The notes beneath the pieces were generated by a model that saw only the letters and a list, made by a program, of their open reading frames with translations, was not told where the DNA came from and ran no database searches. This document shows, piece after piece, positions 48,621 through 60,270 of a stretch of DNA of 64,000 bases; the first letter of the stretch is position 1; every line of letters starts with the position of its first letter. The stretch comes from Anarhynchus alexandrinus (lineage: Eukaryota; Chordata; Aves; Charadriiformes; Charadriidae): NCBI GenBank assembly GCA_008711295.1, contig VUYV01000075.1:606177-670176 (forward strand), read 5' to 3'. The position numbers were made by a program, and so were the translations under genes.

Positions 48621-49880
48621 TGACAGTTTTAATAGGTAGCAACTAACATCATCTCCCAATCTACACCTCTGTATTGGATTTCAAGCAACTGATATCACTG
48701 TGGACATGTGCAGATATGGGGCTTGCATTTAAAGTCAGAAATTCAATCAATAGCCTGTCTCTCAACAGAGCTTACTAGATTATATCAGTTAGAAGTGACC
48801 ATCTGGCCTAATCTTGGGAGTTCTGAGATATCATGTAGATCTTTTTCACTAATGTCATTTTTATTTGGTTAACATTAATAAACTGTAGCAAACATTGCAA
48901 ATCTTGCACTCTGAAGCTGTAACTCAATTTTTGCCTTTTACATGAGACAAGTCAAACATCTGCTTCTCTAGAGGGAACGTGTGCGAGAGCGAGCAAAAGA
49001 AAGACGTAATCGCTCTGAAGATTTTACTGTCTTTCTAGGTGTTGTGAAATGATGGAAAGTGGCAGTCTTTTTTATTTACTAAAAGAAAAGTGTGTTACTA
49101 AAAGGTATCCAACAACTAATGTGATTATTTCTGTGAATACAAAATATGGAGGGAAATATGTAGGTAGCATTCTGGGGGTTAAAGTCTCAGAGTATTCTAT
49201 GACCGCGATAAAAGAAGAACGTACATTACATATTCATCTACCAGATTTATGCTACAAATAAAGTCTAACTTTTAATCTGGTACAGTCAATATATATCACA
49301 AATCTGTGATCAGCCATTTAACTCTGTCAGAGCCAGAATACACAAACTCTGAAAAGCCTTTTTTTAATACCAGAATCAAGAACATTCTCTTTACTTGTGC
49401 TTCTTTGCTCCTTAAAATTTAATTTCAAATTCTATTTTGTGTTTGGCTGAACTCCAGCACTATTAGAAGTTCAGAAATGTTCTGTTCGCAAAAAAAGGAA
49501 AATTAAGGTCAGTGTCCCAGGTCTAATTATAACTTTGTGCGCATAAGTGGTACAACAGTGATTCAATTATGCAAATTATTGTCATTGGATTTTGATCTTG
49601 CAAAATAAAAACCAGGAGTGATTTAGAAATGAATCGTATGTAATCAGAACCCTTGAAATTCTGGAGACTATTCTTTTTGGCTTTGACCCATTTCTGATCC
49701 ACTGAAATTTTAAAAATTTCAAACAGTGAAGGAGTGTGTGGTGAAAGCCCATAGGTGGGGAGGGGGAGAATCAAGAGAGGTGACATTGCTAAGCAGAAAC
49801 AAGGTGGGAAGAAACTGTAAAAAAAGAATATTTGGGTGCTTTAGTGAAGTAGGACGTCTCATGGAGGTCCTGTTGCAGGG
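48621..49880. other. Non-coding stretch
   Basis: AT-rich DNA without recognised elements; open frames reach 87 codons and none has a recognisable domain. Confidence 0.45.
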
Positions 49881-50090
49881 TGCAGGGGACAGGGACTGGG
49901 TTAGAAATCAAAGATATATGTCCTTCTCTTGCCCTCGGTACTCAGAACTGTAAGAAGCTGGGCAAGCCATTTCAGCTCCATGTGCCCTCATTTCTCCACC
50001 CAAAAAGGATGAGAATGATTGTTACCTGTCTTTTTTTTAAAGGCACTAAGTTCTATCATTAAATGTGTTCTAAAGAGCCAAGATGTTTTG
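49881..50090 (+). repeat. MIR-type SINE, near full length with avian/reptile-type tail
   Basis: Blocks in order: CAGGGGACAGGGACTGGG, TTAGAAATCAAAGA, AGCTGGGCAAGCCATTTCAGCTCC, TGTGCCCTCATTTCTCCACCC, AAAGGATGAGAATGATTGTTACCTG, then AAGGCACTAAGTTCTATCATTAAATGTG and CTAAAGAGCCAAGATG. These correspond to the SINE head, the CTTGGGCAAGTCACTT..CCTCAGTTTCC core, the GGGATAATGATACTTACCT block, and the AAAGCGCTTTGAGATCT..AAAGTGCTATATAAAGAG tail known from reptile and bird MIR-like SINEs. Confidence 0.72.
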
Positions 50091-53000
50091 CTGTTGTGAA
50101 GTGTTTCACTTACAAAATAGAGCTAGCTGACTTTGACATCAAAAAACCCCACTCTGCCTCCCACAAAACAAAATCTGGAATACAGACAAGCCTCTTATAT
50201 CCTCAAAACAATAAGAAAGGGTAGGGTTTTACTGGTGTTATTGTAAGAAGAAAATTTCAAAGCTGGGAGGAAAATAGAACCTGGAAAAACTGAAAAATCG
50301 GGGAATAGTACCCCTGACAAGTTAAGTACTTTTATTGGAAAAACAAAATTGTGGTAAAGACTGCCCTTGAAATATCTTGGATTTTTTTATAGTTTATTTT
50401 CCTGTTTTAAGTGGACTTAAATTCCTGATTTTTTTTTTTTGATCAGCCCTCCGTCTCAGAGTTCTTATTCAAAGTATGTAAAAAATATTGTTTCTATCAA
50501 AATACATCACAGGCGATGCTAGCATTTTTCAGCCAGATCTAGCAAGGGAATGGAATTTTGCATAGCAAAGACAGTCTGAAAATGTCATATTTTTTTTTTC
50601 CCCTACCTGTGAATCCAGCAGAATCCTGAAATTGTCATTGGCCAGCTCAGCTCTTGAGCAAACATGAAAATTTTGCAAAATTTGTTTACAAGAAAAAAAC
50701 TAAATACTTTTGCCAGAAGAGAATCCCTACATTTATCCATTGCTAGTAGCTTATTGACTAGTAGCAAAACACAGCTAATGGCTTCTTCCATGCTAGCAGG
50801 CTATGCACATACAGTACGTTTTTTAACTTTCTGTTTCTCACTGTAGTTAATAAATCAGGATGCAGATGAGAGATTCATAGTTAATTTTCAGTAGCTAGCA
50901 CAGCATGTCTCAGCCTATAAAGTCCTGGAAGTCTTGGGCTGTGAATTCCTTGATACTGACAAGCCAAACAGCTTAGAAATTATAATTATAAGTTACAAGT
51001 GTCTTAAGGGTTGTTCTTCTGACATAAAACTAATTTCATGTTTTTATTCATAATGCGAAAGAGACGAGAGGATAGGGCCTTATTTAGATTGAGCTCCCAG
51101 AGATATCACAGGCTCTGTGTCCTGATTATAATCGGAAGAGATCACTTACTTCGTTCCTTGTAGCTAGTTGATTCTTTCTGTGTGCTTTTTTTTGACAATC
51201 AGGCTAAAGAAAAGTGGGGTTTCTTCCACTTTTCATCCCAGCTTTGTTCACAGGCAGACTTCTACTGGTGCCTGTTGTTTTTTTCCTTAATGGTGGTCAC
51301 ACCAGAGAGTATCGGGCTTCCTCCTCATGAACTGGTTCTGGCTTGAAACCTCCTTTTGCATAAGTGATGCACACCAGTGAGTGCTTTCACCCATACCATT
51401 TTCTTTGGCCAAGGGAAGAAGCCAAGGAGAAAACAGCTTCAGAGGGCAAGGACAGTCCCCATCACACCTTCTCTGAGACGAAACGTGACATTCTGGAGAC
51501 AACAACTCACAACCCAAAACTCCTGCAGGGCTTCAAAGCCTGGGGGTGCCTGAGGGGTGTCCTGGGGGCATTCTGGCACCCCGAAGCCCATGACAGCTGT
51601 ATCACCAAAGCCAATAGCGGTCACATTTTGGCACACATGCTGGGATTGGCAGCAGCTAGGAGGCCCAGGGCAAACCACAGCATGAACACGGGACCAAAGC
51701 TGATTCCTTCCACAAACCTCTATGTATACCTGAACAGGTCAACGTAGATGGAGGAGGGGAGGCCAAGGGCTGTAAGACAATAGTGGGAGACAGAATGGGT
51801 TTCCGTTTGCTGACTGAGGTTTGCCAAACCCTTCCTTCCCTGCTTCAGAAAATGGATTTGGCTCATGTTTGCTGCTGGGGATTAGGAGTGACTCTGCTGC
51901 GGTAGTGGAGTTGTGCTGGCCTCCAAATGCTTAAATGAGCTGCTATAGTTTCATTGTCAATTTTGCACATGTAACTGAGGGTTTGCATTACTTACAGCTT
52001 AAGTAATTCCCACATGGAAGTGCAATGTCAGCATCAGCAAATTCAGACATTGAGCAGGTAATATAATTTCAGCTGAGAAAGGTGAAGGTCCTTAAATCCC
52101 GCTCAGAAAATTCCATGCTTTTGTATCTGCTGGACTCAGCCAGATCCTTCTTCAGAGACGTCTGAAGTGGGAGATGTCTCATCTAGTTTTAGCCATCAAA
52201 AGTTGGGGTGCTGAGTCTAATCAGGTTGTCTAGACTTCCTTTGCAGTCTATAGAGGAGGATGACTCGTCTGGGAGGCAATTATTTTTACCTGTATTTGCT
52301 ACCCCCCTTAAAATGGGGTGATTCACCAGGTAGTTCTTGCCTCTTTTCTCTGGTTACAGGCAGAGGCCGGACTATGTGTTAGACACTTAATTTTGGGATG
52401 AGTAAACAGACATGAAACCACAGTCTATGGCTGGAGTATTTGCTTTTACTATACTTGCCATTGTATTAGCTTAGTCTTTGTCTATGGCCTCAAGTCTTTG
52501 CTATGCTTGTCTTCCAGTCTTCGCATTTGCTGAGAGATGTGGCTCATCTCTTTCCCGTCGAAACATGGACACAGAAGCAATATTAGTAATCCCGGAGGGC
52601 GTCAAAATCATCACTGTTATCAGTGTTTGAGAGAGATGCGGTTGCAAATGTTGCACTTTCTTCTGTTTTTTTCTTGCTTTCCAAATGTGTATGTTCTTGC
52701 CACTCTATCCACAAGAAAATGGTTGCAAGCTGGAATAATTCTGTTGTGACTTGGTCTTTCTGTAAAAAAAGCATTACATCTTATACTCTATGCTAAAAGA
52801 ATGGTACATTAGGTGAAAGTTATACATTTTGACCAATTTTTTAGGATTTCAGAAATGCTTTATTGCTAAAAGACTCAAACAGTTATCCACTTTCTGGGTA
52901 TAAGGAAGGAGACTAACATAAATGCCGAAGTCTTCTTGTGTCAGCAAAGGACTAAGAACTGAAGAATCATAAAGAAAATATTTTCTTTTCCTCCACTCCT

Positions 53001-53370
53001 CCTCAAATGTATTTTTACAAGGTCAGGATTGCAGTATATAAGCAGCAAAGAAGGACTCAATGTACACATTGGCTTTCCTATTCTGTGAGAGCTTAGTGGG
53101 AAATTTCATTTTTCGTAGTCAGTTGTCGCATTTCTGCAGCACTATTTTGCTTGAAAAATAGGAATCCTTTCTTGTTTTGTCTTTCAACATGGAATAAGGA
53201 GTTTAAAGAACCTCATTTGAGTTTCTGCAGTCATCCAAGATTAAAGAGGACCCCTGGGCATGGATTTTACTAACATAAGGTCTACATCACAGAGAAATAG
53301 AGAATTGTACAGTTATTTACAATATTTTACTTGCACATGGTACTGAACTGAGGCATGTATGAACTGGATA
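50091..53370. other. Non-coding stretch
   Basis: A T12 run lies at 50429-50440. A somewhat GC-richer patch at 51364-51750 has overlapping open frames of 127 (plus), 76 and 79 (minus) codons with no recognisable domain. No repeat family is recognised. Confidence 0.45.
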
Positions 53371-53450
53371 CTGTTTCCAATTTCTGTCACCGACCTCCTG
53401 TGCAGGCTTGGGCAATTTGCTTCAGCTCTTTGGCTACAGCTGTGGATTGG
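53371..53450 (+). repeat. MIR-type SINE fragment
   Basis: TTCTGTCACCGACCTCCTGTG, CAGGCTTGGGCAATTTGCTTCAGCTCTTTGGC follows the MIR core order (GCCACTGACCTGCTGTGTGAC, CTTGGGCAAGTCACTTCA..CTCTGTGCC). It is broken off after the core. Confidence 0.6.
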
Positions 53451-53825
53451 ACCACAGGGCTCCGTCCCAAAATCACCTTGCACCTTGTGTGTGAATGCAG
53501 ACCTGTGTAGAGGTCCATGCTAAATCTTGACCCAAATCCAGCCTGTGGTTGTAACAGAGAAGGTGAAACTTGAGCTTGACTGTCTTGGGGAATGGATGGG
53601 ACACTGAGTGGCCTAAGCTATGCTAGGCTGTCTTCTGAAGGTGTCCTGCAGTCAGCAATGGAGGTGCACAGAGCTGGGCCAGGGTTTCAGCCTCTGCCCA
53701 GTCAGAGCAGTGCCAGCGTGAAGCTTCACTTCCTGCTAGCTCATCTACATTCATCTATTTGGACGAGAAACCTTAGGAAGCAGGTGTCCTCTCTTGCTAT
53801 CCCTTTATATTCTGCCAAATTGTCG
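53451..53825. other. Non-coding stretch
   Basis: Contains a 78-codon open frame (53592-53828) with no recognisable domain. Nothing else is recognised. Confidence 0.45.
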
Positions 53826-53920
53826 TGATTATTATTCATTATATTATTAGTATATAATAATTATTGCTATATTAAAACTTCCTTATTATCATCATTATTA
53901 TTACTACTACTACTAATTTT
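53826..53920. repeat. Degenerate (ATT)n/(ACT)n trinucleotide tract
   Basis: ATTATTATTC..ATTATATTATTAG..ATTATCATCATTATTATTACTACTACTACTA is a run of related trinucleotides interrupted by unique AT-rich bases. Confidence 0.75.
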
Positions 53921-54630
53921 CCTTTGCCACACCATTCAAAGCTGTCCATTATCTTGGGTTGTGTTCTTTTCTGTTCCCTTTCACTTTCTTTTTCAGTTTT
54001 GCCGGTGTTCTATTGCACTTGTGAATCTTGCTTGGATTAGACTGTGATGCATGTCTTGCTGGGCTGAGGCAGACTGTGAATGATAAATATCAAAGAAAAA
54101 CAACCTGCAGCTGCTGGAAAATGCACTGCAATCTCTGTGCTTGCAAAGACAAAACCCTAGAAGGTCAACAGATAGAAGGGTTTTCAAGATATTCATGAGA
54201 CAGACTTGTGTGAGGGAAATGCAGATCAGGTGTAGGATATGTTTGAAAGGTGGGATTTGGTTATTTCATTACGTAGAGAGACCAGTTGGAGGAGAGTTTT
54301 CCTCAGTTCAGATTAGTTTTTGCTCACAGAATCTTGCTTTCATACCCTGAACTGTTGGTCCTTGATGGGCCTATTTTCATTAATACATCTGGAACTTCTT
54401 CTTAACAATAACAGGTGAAAAATCTCTGGGAATCTTATACTGATCCCCACCTCCTTGAAGAATATCTTTTCTAAATATGAAATAATTATTCTTATTATTT
54501 GCATTCCAAGAGAGAGAAAAGTTAATTTTTTTGAAAAGAAAGTGTGCCAAGCTGATGGACAATATTAATTTAATTTAATTATATTCATGGCTTACATGTT
54601 TCTGCAGTAGCAAGGCTTTAAAAAAAAAGT
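53921..54630. other. Non-coding stretch
   Basis: No element recognised; open frames below 70 codons. Confidence 0.45.
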
Positions 54631-54660
54631 GAAGAAGGGAAGGGAAGGGAAGGGAAAAAG
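54631..54660 (+). repeat. Short (GGGAA)n purine microsatellite
   Basis: GAAGAAGGGAAGGGAAGGGAAGGG gives four G3 runs with two-base loops, enough for one G-quadruplex on the plus strand. It is followed by purine-rich DNA to about 54900. The same pentamer forms the much longer tract at 61.3 kb. Confidence 0.85.
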
Positions 54661-55459
54661 CCCTCAAAATTGGAAGTAATGTAAGGATAGTTCCCGGGTC
54701 TAGAGACTTCAGTCTGAAGTAGTGAGGCTGGAAAAAAACTGATCAAGAGCTGGGAACACAGGTTACTGTGTTGGGTGGAGGAGGCAATTGGGAAGGAAGT
54801 GTTACACAGAGGGAAATGGAAACAGAAAAACAGGGGAGAGGACAGGAAGGAGCTGCAATAAGAAGATGAGGAAGAGAGGGAAACAAAGGACAAGAAGAGA
54901 AGTGCTTGATAAGAGATTGTGGTTCTGAAAACCTTGTAATTAAGAAACTTGCCGACGAGTTCAGGCACCACACGAAAGGCCTGTCTTCACCTTGGTATAG
55001 ATCACTCTCCCATGTCTCTAAGATGTCCCACAATAGATCCAGAGGTGTGCTTATTCCTTAGATTATATTCAGCCAAATCTGATCATAACTAAAGTGGAAT
55101 TTAACGTTCCCCACAATAACGTGTCTGACAGCCCAACTTGATATATAGGAAAGAAACAAGATCACTGTCTCCACTGTTAATAAACGTTCAAATTGTAGGA
55201 TTTTTGGTGGAGGTTAAGGAGAAATATACACTGTATGGCATTAATTGCATATCTCCCAAGCATGAAATGGTGATATATTATGACTTTTAAAAATATATGA
55301 CAATAATATATTGCATACATTGCAGAAGAAAATTATGCCTTTACCTTGAAAATCTACTTTCTCTGACAAGCTGATGTAATCATTTTAGTGAAGGAAGAGG
55401 GCTGCAGAGAGGAAACCTGCAAAGATTCGAAGGTTAGAAATGTTGAACAAAAGGCTGAG
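54661..55459. other. Purine-rich then AT-rich non-coding stretch
   Basis: Positions 54690-54910 are A/G-rich on the plus strand, which yields long Ser/Pro/Phe-rich open frames on the minus strand (117 and 96 codons). These are composition effects. Confidence 0.5.
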
Positions 55460-55860
55460 GGTTTACTTTGCATGCAAATAAGTAATTCATCACAAATCCA
55501 TAAACCAATTAGTAATGAACTAATGATATTGCTTAACAACTGTATTTTTGATTAACATATAAATAATTTAGGTGAGTATTTCTTTAGTCATGCCAGTTTC
55601 TGCTATTATTTACTAGCCTTGTCATGGCTGCTCTTAGATCACATGCCCCTTATAAAACATTTCCCAATCTATCGCAAGAACCAGTTTGTTTTAATGCGCT
55701 CAGTTAACACCACTAGAGCTATTAACAAGCTTATTAGCATAATCCATTGTGATATATCATTGTATAAAAGTTCAGCTCCACAACTGAATGGGACTGGGAA
55801 ATGGCTTTGAAGATTTTATGATACAATAACTATCCATTTGATAAGCAATTAAAAAGATAC
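55460..55860. promoter_or_regulatory. Candidate conserved non-coding element, homeodomain-site rich
   Basis: About a dozen TAAT/ATTA cores fall in 400 bases. Among them are an exact POU octamer in GCATGCAAATAAG (55470-55482) and TTATTAGCATAATCC near 55732. Motifs include ACCAATTAGTAATGAAC and GAGCTATTAACAAGC. The sequence is complex, repeat-free and shows no coding frame longer than 63 codons. The enhancer call is an inference. Confidence 0.33.
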
Positions 55861-56611
55861 TCTGAGACACTAAGAGTGAAGACAATGGCAACGCGAGGAA
55901 AAGAGGAGGGGTTTGAGAGCAGAAGCTGCTGTCTGGTGCGGGAACTGGGTAAGTGAGTTGTGTTGCTCCTGCTCCTTAGTCACAAATTGCATGCTGCTGT
56001 GGGGCTCTAAAGCTCCGGTAACAAGTTGGGTCTGACTTTGCCTTTTTAAGCAAGGAAAAAAAAAAAGCAGTTTAAGGCTCAGTATCTCTGCTAGCTCACC
56101 CATGATCAATTTCTCCACCTCTCAAAAACATGTTTTAATACACAGCTGAACCTCTGATTTCATGCTGGCTTTTTGCTTCTCTTAAATTTCAAATTCCTTT
56201 TCTTAGCCGTATACATTATCCTTAGTGAACTTCCGCAGAGAGAAACAGAATAAAGGTTACTGGACACATTACCACACATTGTTCGAAACTCACTCTGTAT
56301 AATATGGCTGTATTGTGCTTCTAAAAATGAACATGCAATGAAAAGAGCAGCATCTTTATAGTGAAAAAAGTAGCTTTTCAAGAAAGTGTTGCTTTCTCTG
56401 ATATGCAATAGCTCTGATATGCTAATACTTCTGTTCATCTCAGTCCTGATTCTCCAGAGATTATTTGACCAAAATGTCCATTGTCCATATAATAGAAAAT
56501 ATTCATGATATCGTGCACTCACACAGAATTTTTCTACCGTCTTATTTCAATGTCTTACACACATCAATTAGTTCTTCTTCCTGATGAGGAAAGGAATGGA
56601 AAGCTGATTTC
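55861..56611. other. Non-coding stretch
   Basis: A minus-strand open frame of 120 codons (56160-56522) has no recognisable domain. No repeat recognised. Confidence 0.45.
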
Positions 56612-56832
56612 TGAAGGCAGCATGATCTAGTGGTTTGTACAGAAAATGGGGATTTTTTTTCTAATCTTACTGTCATTGCCAGGCTGTGTCATCATAGGCA
56701 AAAATTGCTAATTTCTCTAAGACTCAGTTTCCCTGTTTTAAAAACTGGTATCAAAATATCCAGCTTTTTAGAGTCCTTTGACATTTTTGCACGAAAATCA
56801 TTTACATCTTAAATGAAAAGTGTTACATGGAA
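56612..56832 (+). repeat. MIR-type SINE, full-length layout
   Basis: Begins GCATGATCTAGTGGTTTGTACAG, which matches the tRNA-like head with its A-box (..CTAGTGGTTAGAGCA). Core: GCCAGGCTGTGTCATCATAGGCAAAAATTGC, then GACTCAGTTTCCCTGTTTTAAAAACTGG. Tail: GAGTCCTTTGACATTTTTGC and TTAAATGAAAAGTGTTACATGG. All SINE parts appear in order and orientation; point changes and a small loss near the B-box show it is old and not active. Confidence 0.8.
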
Positions 56833-58059
56833 TGTGCCACCTCAGGCAGTAAGGTTTAAATAATTTATCTTAAGTCCTGAACCCAGTTGCATCAAGAGGA
56901 CAGCATTATATTTTTAAGTGTTTCAAACCTGATACGTTGGTGAACAGTCTTAAGAGTTGTATGGCAACTGAAAGCGTACCCAGACTGAACCATTTCCCAA
57001 TACATAATTCTCCCTGCAAACAGAGTTTTGGAGGTAGACACATGAGGAGGAGTTCAGCATCTTTGGGAAAACAGGCCTGAGAGATACTCCTGCCCGCTGC
57101 AGAGGCACGTGCATGTGTCAGTCTCGTGACCAATCACAGTAACAAGCTACCTCAGAACAGGAAGGATTAGAATATTTTTCTTTGAATTTGCTTTACATTC
57201 ATCTTACTAAGACACACTTTTAAAGCTACTTTTGTGGTTGAACATGTGAATTTTTGGGATTGAAAAATTAGACCAGAAATTAGCAGTTTTTTAGTAAAAC
57301 ACGTGGCTGTTGTCTGAAGAACAAACACTATAGCAAAGTTCATCAGGCACATTTCCTCACAAGGACATAATTATACACAGTGGATGAAATAATGTTTTGC
57401 ATTTGCCACATACAGAGAACACACAAGGAAAAAAGGTCTAACAAGTAATGTAACATACTCTGATAAGCTACAGAATTAGTCTAGAAAACGTACTGCTTTG
57501 GAGCACTATGCTATATATATATTTAATATCAATGTAGAAATCATACTGCACTAGCTAGAGGTGTGAGTTAGTGCATTTTAAGAAATTATTTATCCAAGCA
57601 GAAGTTGTGGTCCAAGGTCAGCACAGCCACTCTGATCAGTGGATACATCCACCTGGGGGTTCCCCAGGCATCATGAGAAATTTGGCATGGCTTTGACTTG
57701 GCAGGGTGGCTCCGTGGTGTTTCCTCTCCTGATAGGGGTGGTTAGAGCTGCTGAAGGAAAGGAGAATTAGCTGAATCTTCACTGGGTTATGGTTGTTGGC
57801 AGCTCCTGGGAGATTTCCTTAAAGGTGCTCGGAGGTTGTTGAGGAAGAGCTAACCTGAGATTGCCTCACTTGCATTGTTTGCTGCACCGCTTCTGCACCA
57901 CCTGAAAATTAGGAAACCACAATGGTGGAGGAAAGCCACCTTTGTCTGCTGGTCTGAAGTCCGGCATCGTCTGAGCCTTCCTGAAGCCTGAGGATTCAGG
58001 CCTTATATATTTATTTGTTTGCCAAGAGATTGGGTGATATATAGGTTGTCATCATTTTA
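56833..58059. other. Non-coding stretch
   Basis: A perfect 7-base inverted repeat, CCTGGGG and CCCCAGG around GTT, lies at 57652-57668. The part 57600-57980 is GC-richer but matches no repeat I recognise. Open frames do not exceed 75 codons. Confidence 0.45.
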
Positions 58060-58950
58060 AAGCGGGTTCGAACTCAAAGCTGTGGGCTTCATTTGAGTGC
58101 ATTGTGAAGTATCATATACCTCCGGCCAAGGAACTGCAGCTCATTTAATAGATAAATTGAGATGACAAAAATGGCACAATTTAAATATCAGCGATCAACA
58201 GGAACAGGGGAGGGGGGGAGAGAGGGAGAGAGAGAGAGAGAAGGAGCCCAGCTTCTTTTATTACAGCCATCTTAGTGCTTCAACAACAGGTAGCAGTATT
58301 ACATATTCCCTTTCCACTTTAAAGCTCTTGTAATTTCCTTCCTCGTGTCGGGGCGATTTTATTCATTGTTTCCTTGCAGCAGTGATTGATGTTCTGAGCT
58401 GCTAATCTCTCTGAGTGATAACTATTTTCATGTAAGTCCATGAGTCTATGACACAGGCTGCTCGGCCAGGGCTACTGCTGACTACTTATTTTGTGCCTCA
58501 TTTACATTTCAATCTTGGCCTCATGAATGTAAAACCTAGGCTGCAAATTAATAACAGGAAGAATATTAGACCGCTCCAGAGTGGGGGAACAATGCAAATC
58601 CACCAGAGCACAAGGCTTTACCATTGTGTTCCGGGAGGGACTCATTTATTGGCCGGCAGTGAATGACATTACAGAGAATGGCATATCCAGAGTGACACAA
58701 ATTTATTTCTGTCCCCAGCGCTCCAGTATATTTTCATAGAATCAGGGGGCTATTTGTCTAGGGACAATTTAGTTTCCATGAAAAATTTAAATGGTTTCTG
58801 TGGAGATAGTGGAGTGAAATTTAATTTGTTTCTCATTTACTACAGCAGGTATGAAAAGGAGAAAAATTGGATGTCTGATGGGCTGAAATTGGTGCTGTCC
58901 CTCCCCACTATCCCCAAAAGGCCTGTGGGCCTATATCATAGAGATTGAGC
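58060..58950. promoter_or_regulatory. Candidate long conserved non-coding element
   Basis: Repeat-free apart from the GA tract. It holds GCGGGTTCGAACTC, ATTTAATAGATAAATTGAG, GCAGTGATTGATG, AGCTGCTAATCTC, CTGCAAATTAATAACAGG, GAACAATGCAAATCC (a POU octamer overlapping a SOX-type ACAATG), CATTGTGTTCC and CATTTATTGGCCGGCAGTG. Mixed SOX, POU and homeodomain sites in complex sequence over about 900 bases are typical of developmental enhancers in gene deserts. Cross-species conservation is not known here. Confidence 0.35.
58205..58246 (+). repeat. G-rich and (GA)n microsatellite
   Basis: GGGGAGGGGGGGAGAGAGGG leads into a run of about eight GA units and AAGGAG. The G-runs are capable of forming a G-quadruplex on the plus strand if the seven-G run is split. 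Confidence 0.8.
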
Positions 58951-59039
58951 AAGACTACCTCATCCCTCCCCTTAGAGAATGGTAACCTTAAACCAACTTA
59001 CAGAAAACCTTTGGGGAGGCTGCCAATCACCCTGAAAAC

Positions 59040-59480
59040 AACATTTCCATCGATCCCCTGTCTGTGTGATTTATGGCTTCATTTTACGGTAATTGAGAAT
59101 TAGTGAGAAGATTAGCAAGGCTCAACACTTCACCTTGATATGCACACTAAGCACCGTAATTTGTCACTAAGGGATGTCGGACACTTTTTTAGTTACACGG
59201 GGTTCCCATCTAATTGAATTTGGGGATAACATGGAAATTAATTTGACACAGGAAAATTTTGAATACAGCCATTTCCTCTATTGTAATGCACAATACCGGG
59301 CTGCATTCAGGGGCAGCTATATTGATCCTGATCACTTTCAATTGTGGCCAGCTGAAGGATGGAATACACTAAATCTTATTTAAGCTCATATGAAAGCAGT
59401 TCATCTGCAGCAATCTGTGGCAGATAAAGAATATTACCTTTCATTTTGTCTGACTGCATCAAGATGAAGTTTTGAAAATT
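59040..59480. promoter_or_regulatory. Candidate conserved non-coding element, homeodomain-site rich
   Basis: Contains GGTAATTGAGAATTAG, GAAGATTAGCAAGG, CCGTAATTTG, CATCTAATTGAATTTGG, GAAATTAATTTGAC, TTGTAATGCAC and TTTCAATTGTGG. Many intact homeodomain sites (TAATTG, CAATTA) in complex, repeat-free sequence. Regulatory role is an inference. Confidence 0.33.
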
Positions 59481-59919
59481 TACTTCTTGCAGCAAATATA
59501 CCAAATGTCTAAAGTCAACAGTTACAATTCAATTACAGACCAGCTCTTGTGGGCTGTTTACAGGGTAATTTGCTACTTAGGCAGCAAATGAAAATACTAA
59601 CTATACTCGCCATGCATAGAGAAGTTACAACGCACGGAGAAGCCCCAAGGAAAGACAAAGAAAAAAGATCCCAAACTTCTCAGCAATTTAAAGCACTGCC
59701 CATTGGATTAGTCTTGTTATAGCTTGAGTGGTTTCATACACAATCATTTTTTGTTTGTTACTGAGCCATCTTGTGGGAAGTTTATTTTATCTTGGTTGCT
59801 TAGCATCAGAGTCGCAATGATGGGACACGGTGCAGATCTTTTCCTATCTGAGAGGCGCTCTACCACAGGACTTACCTGCATTTACATTTCTATTTTATTC
59901 CACCTTTATTTCTTATAAC
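59481..59919. other. Spacer between candidate regulatory elements
   Basis: Complex AT-rich sequence with scattered ATTA cores. No repeat or exon recognised. Confidence 0.4.
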
Positions 59920-60270
59920 CCCCCTTTATGCTGCACTTTGCCCTTCAAATAAGGGCTTTGGTTTCAGCAAACTGCTTAGAGAGATTATTTCCTGAGAAAG
60001 GTGCTCCCTGCAGTGAACAGGGGAAGCAGATCTTGGCACTGTATGCCAGAGGGTGCGTGGCTGGGATATTTATGGACATTCTTTACCAGACCATCTGGCT
60101 TGCTTTGTTCATATCTGTTTTAGTAATAATTGGCCCGAGATGAGCTGTAATCAAGATATATTATTCATTACCTATTATTATTACATGATGGATTTTAATC
60201 CGATCATCATTGCATCGCTGTTTGGAAAGTCTTTCGAAGGGTTTAATGGTAATAGTTTAAAGTTGTTATT
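59920..60270. promoter_or_regulatory. Candidate conserved non-coding element
   Basis: Complex sequence with GTAATAATTGGCCCG, CTGTAATCAAG, TTCATTACC, TATTATTATTACATG, GATTTTAATCCGATC and TTTAATGGTAATAG. The CTGTAATC and TTTAATCC sites have the Otx/Pitx-type TAATCC/GATTA form. Two overlapping open frames (71 and 103 codons) have no recognisable domain. Confidence 0.28.

Noticed and set aside
54618..55033. Minus-strand frames rich in Ser, Pro, Phe and Cys
   Set aside because: They mirror the purine-rich plus strand next to the GGGAA tract.
58730..58750. CR1 terminus suggested by TTTTCATAGAATCA
   Set aside because: The following bases do not continue as a CR1 3' end in either orientation.
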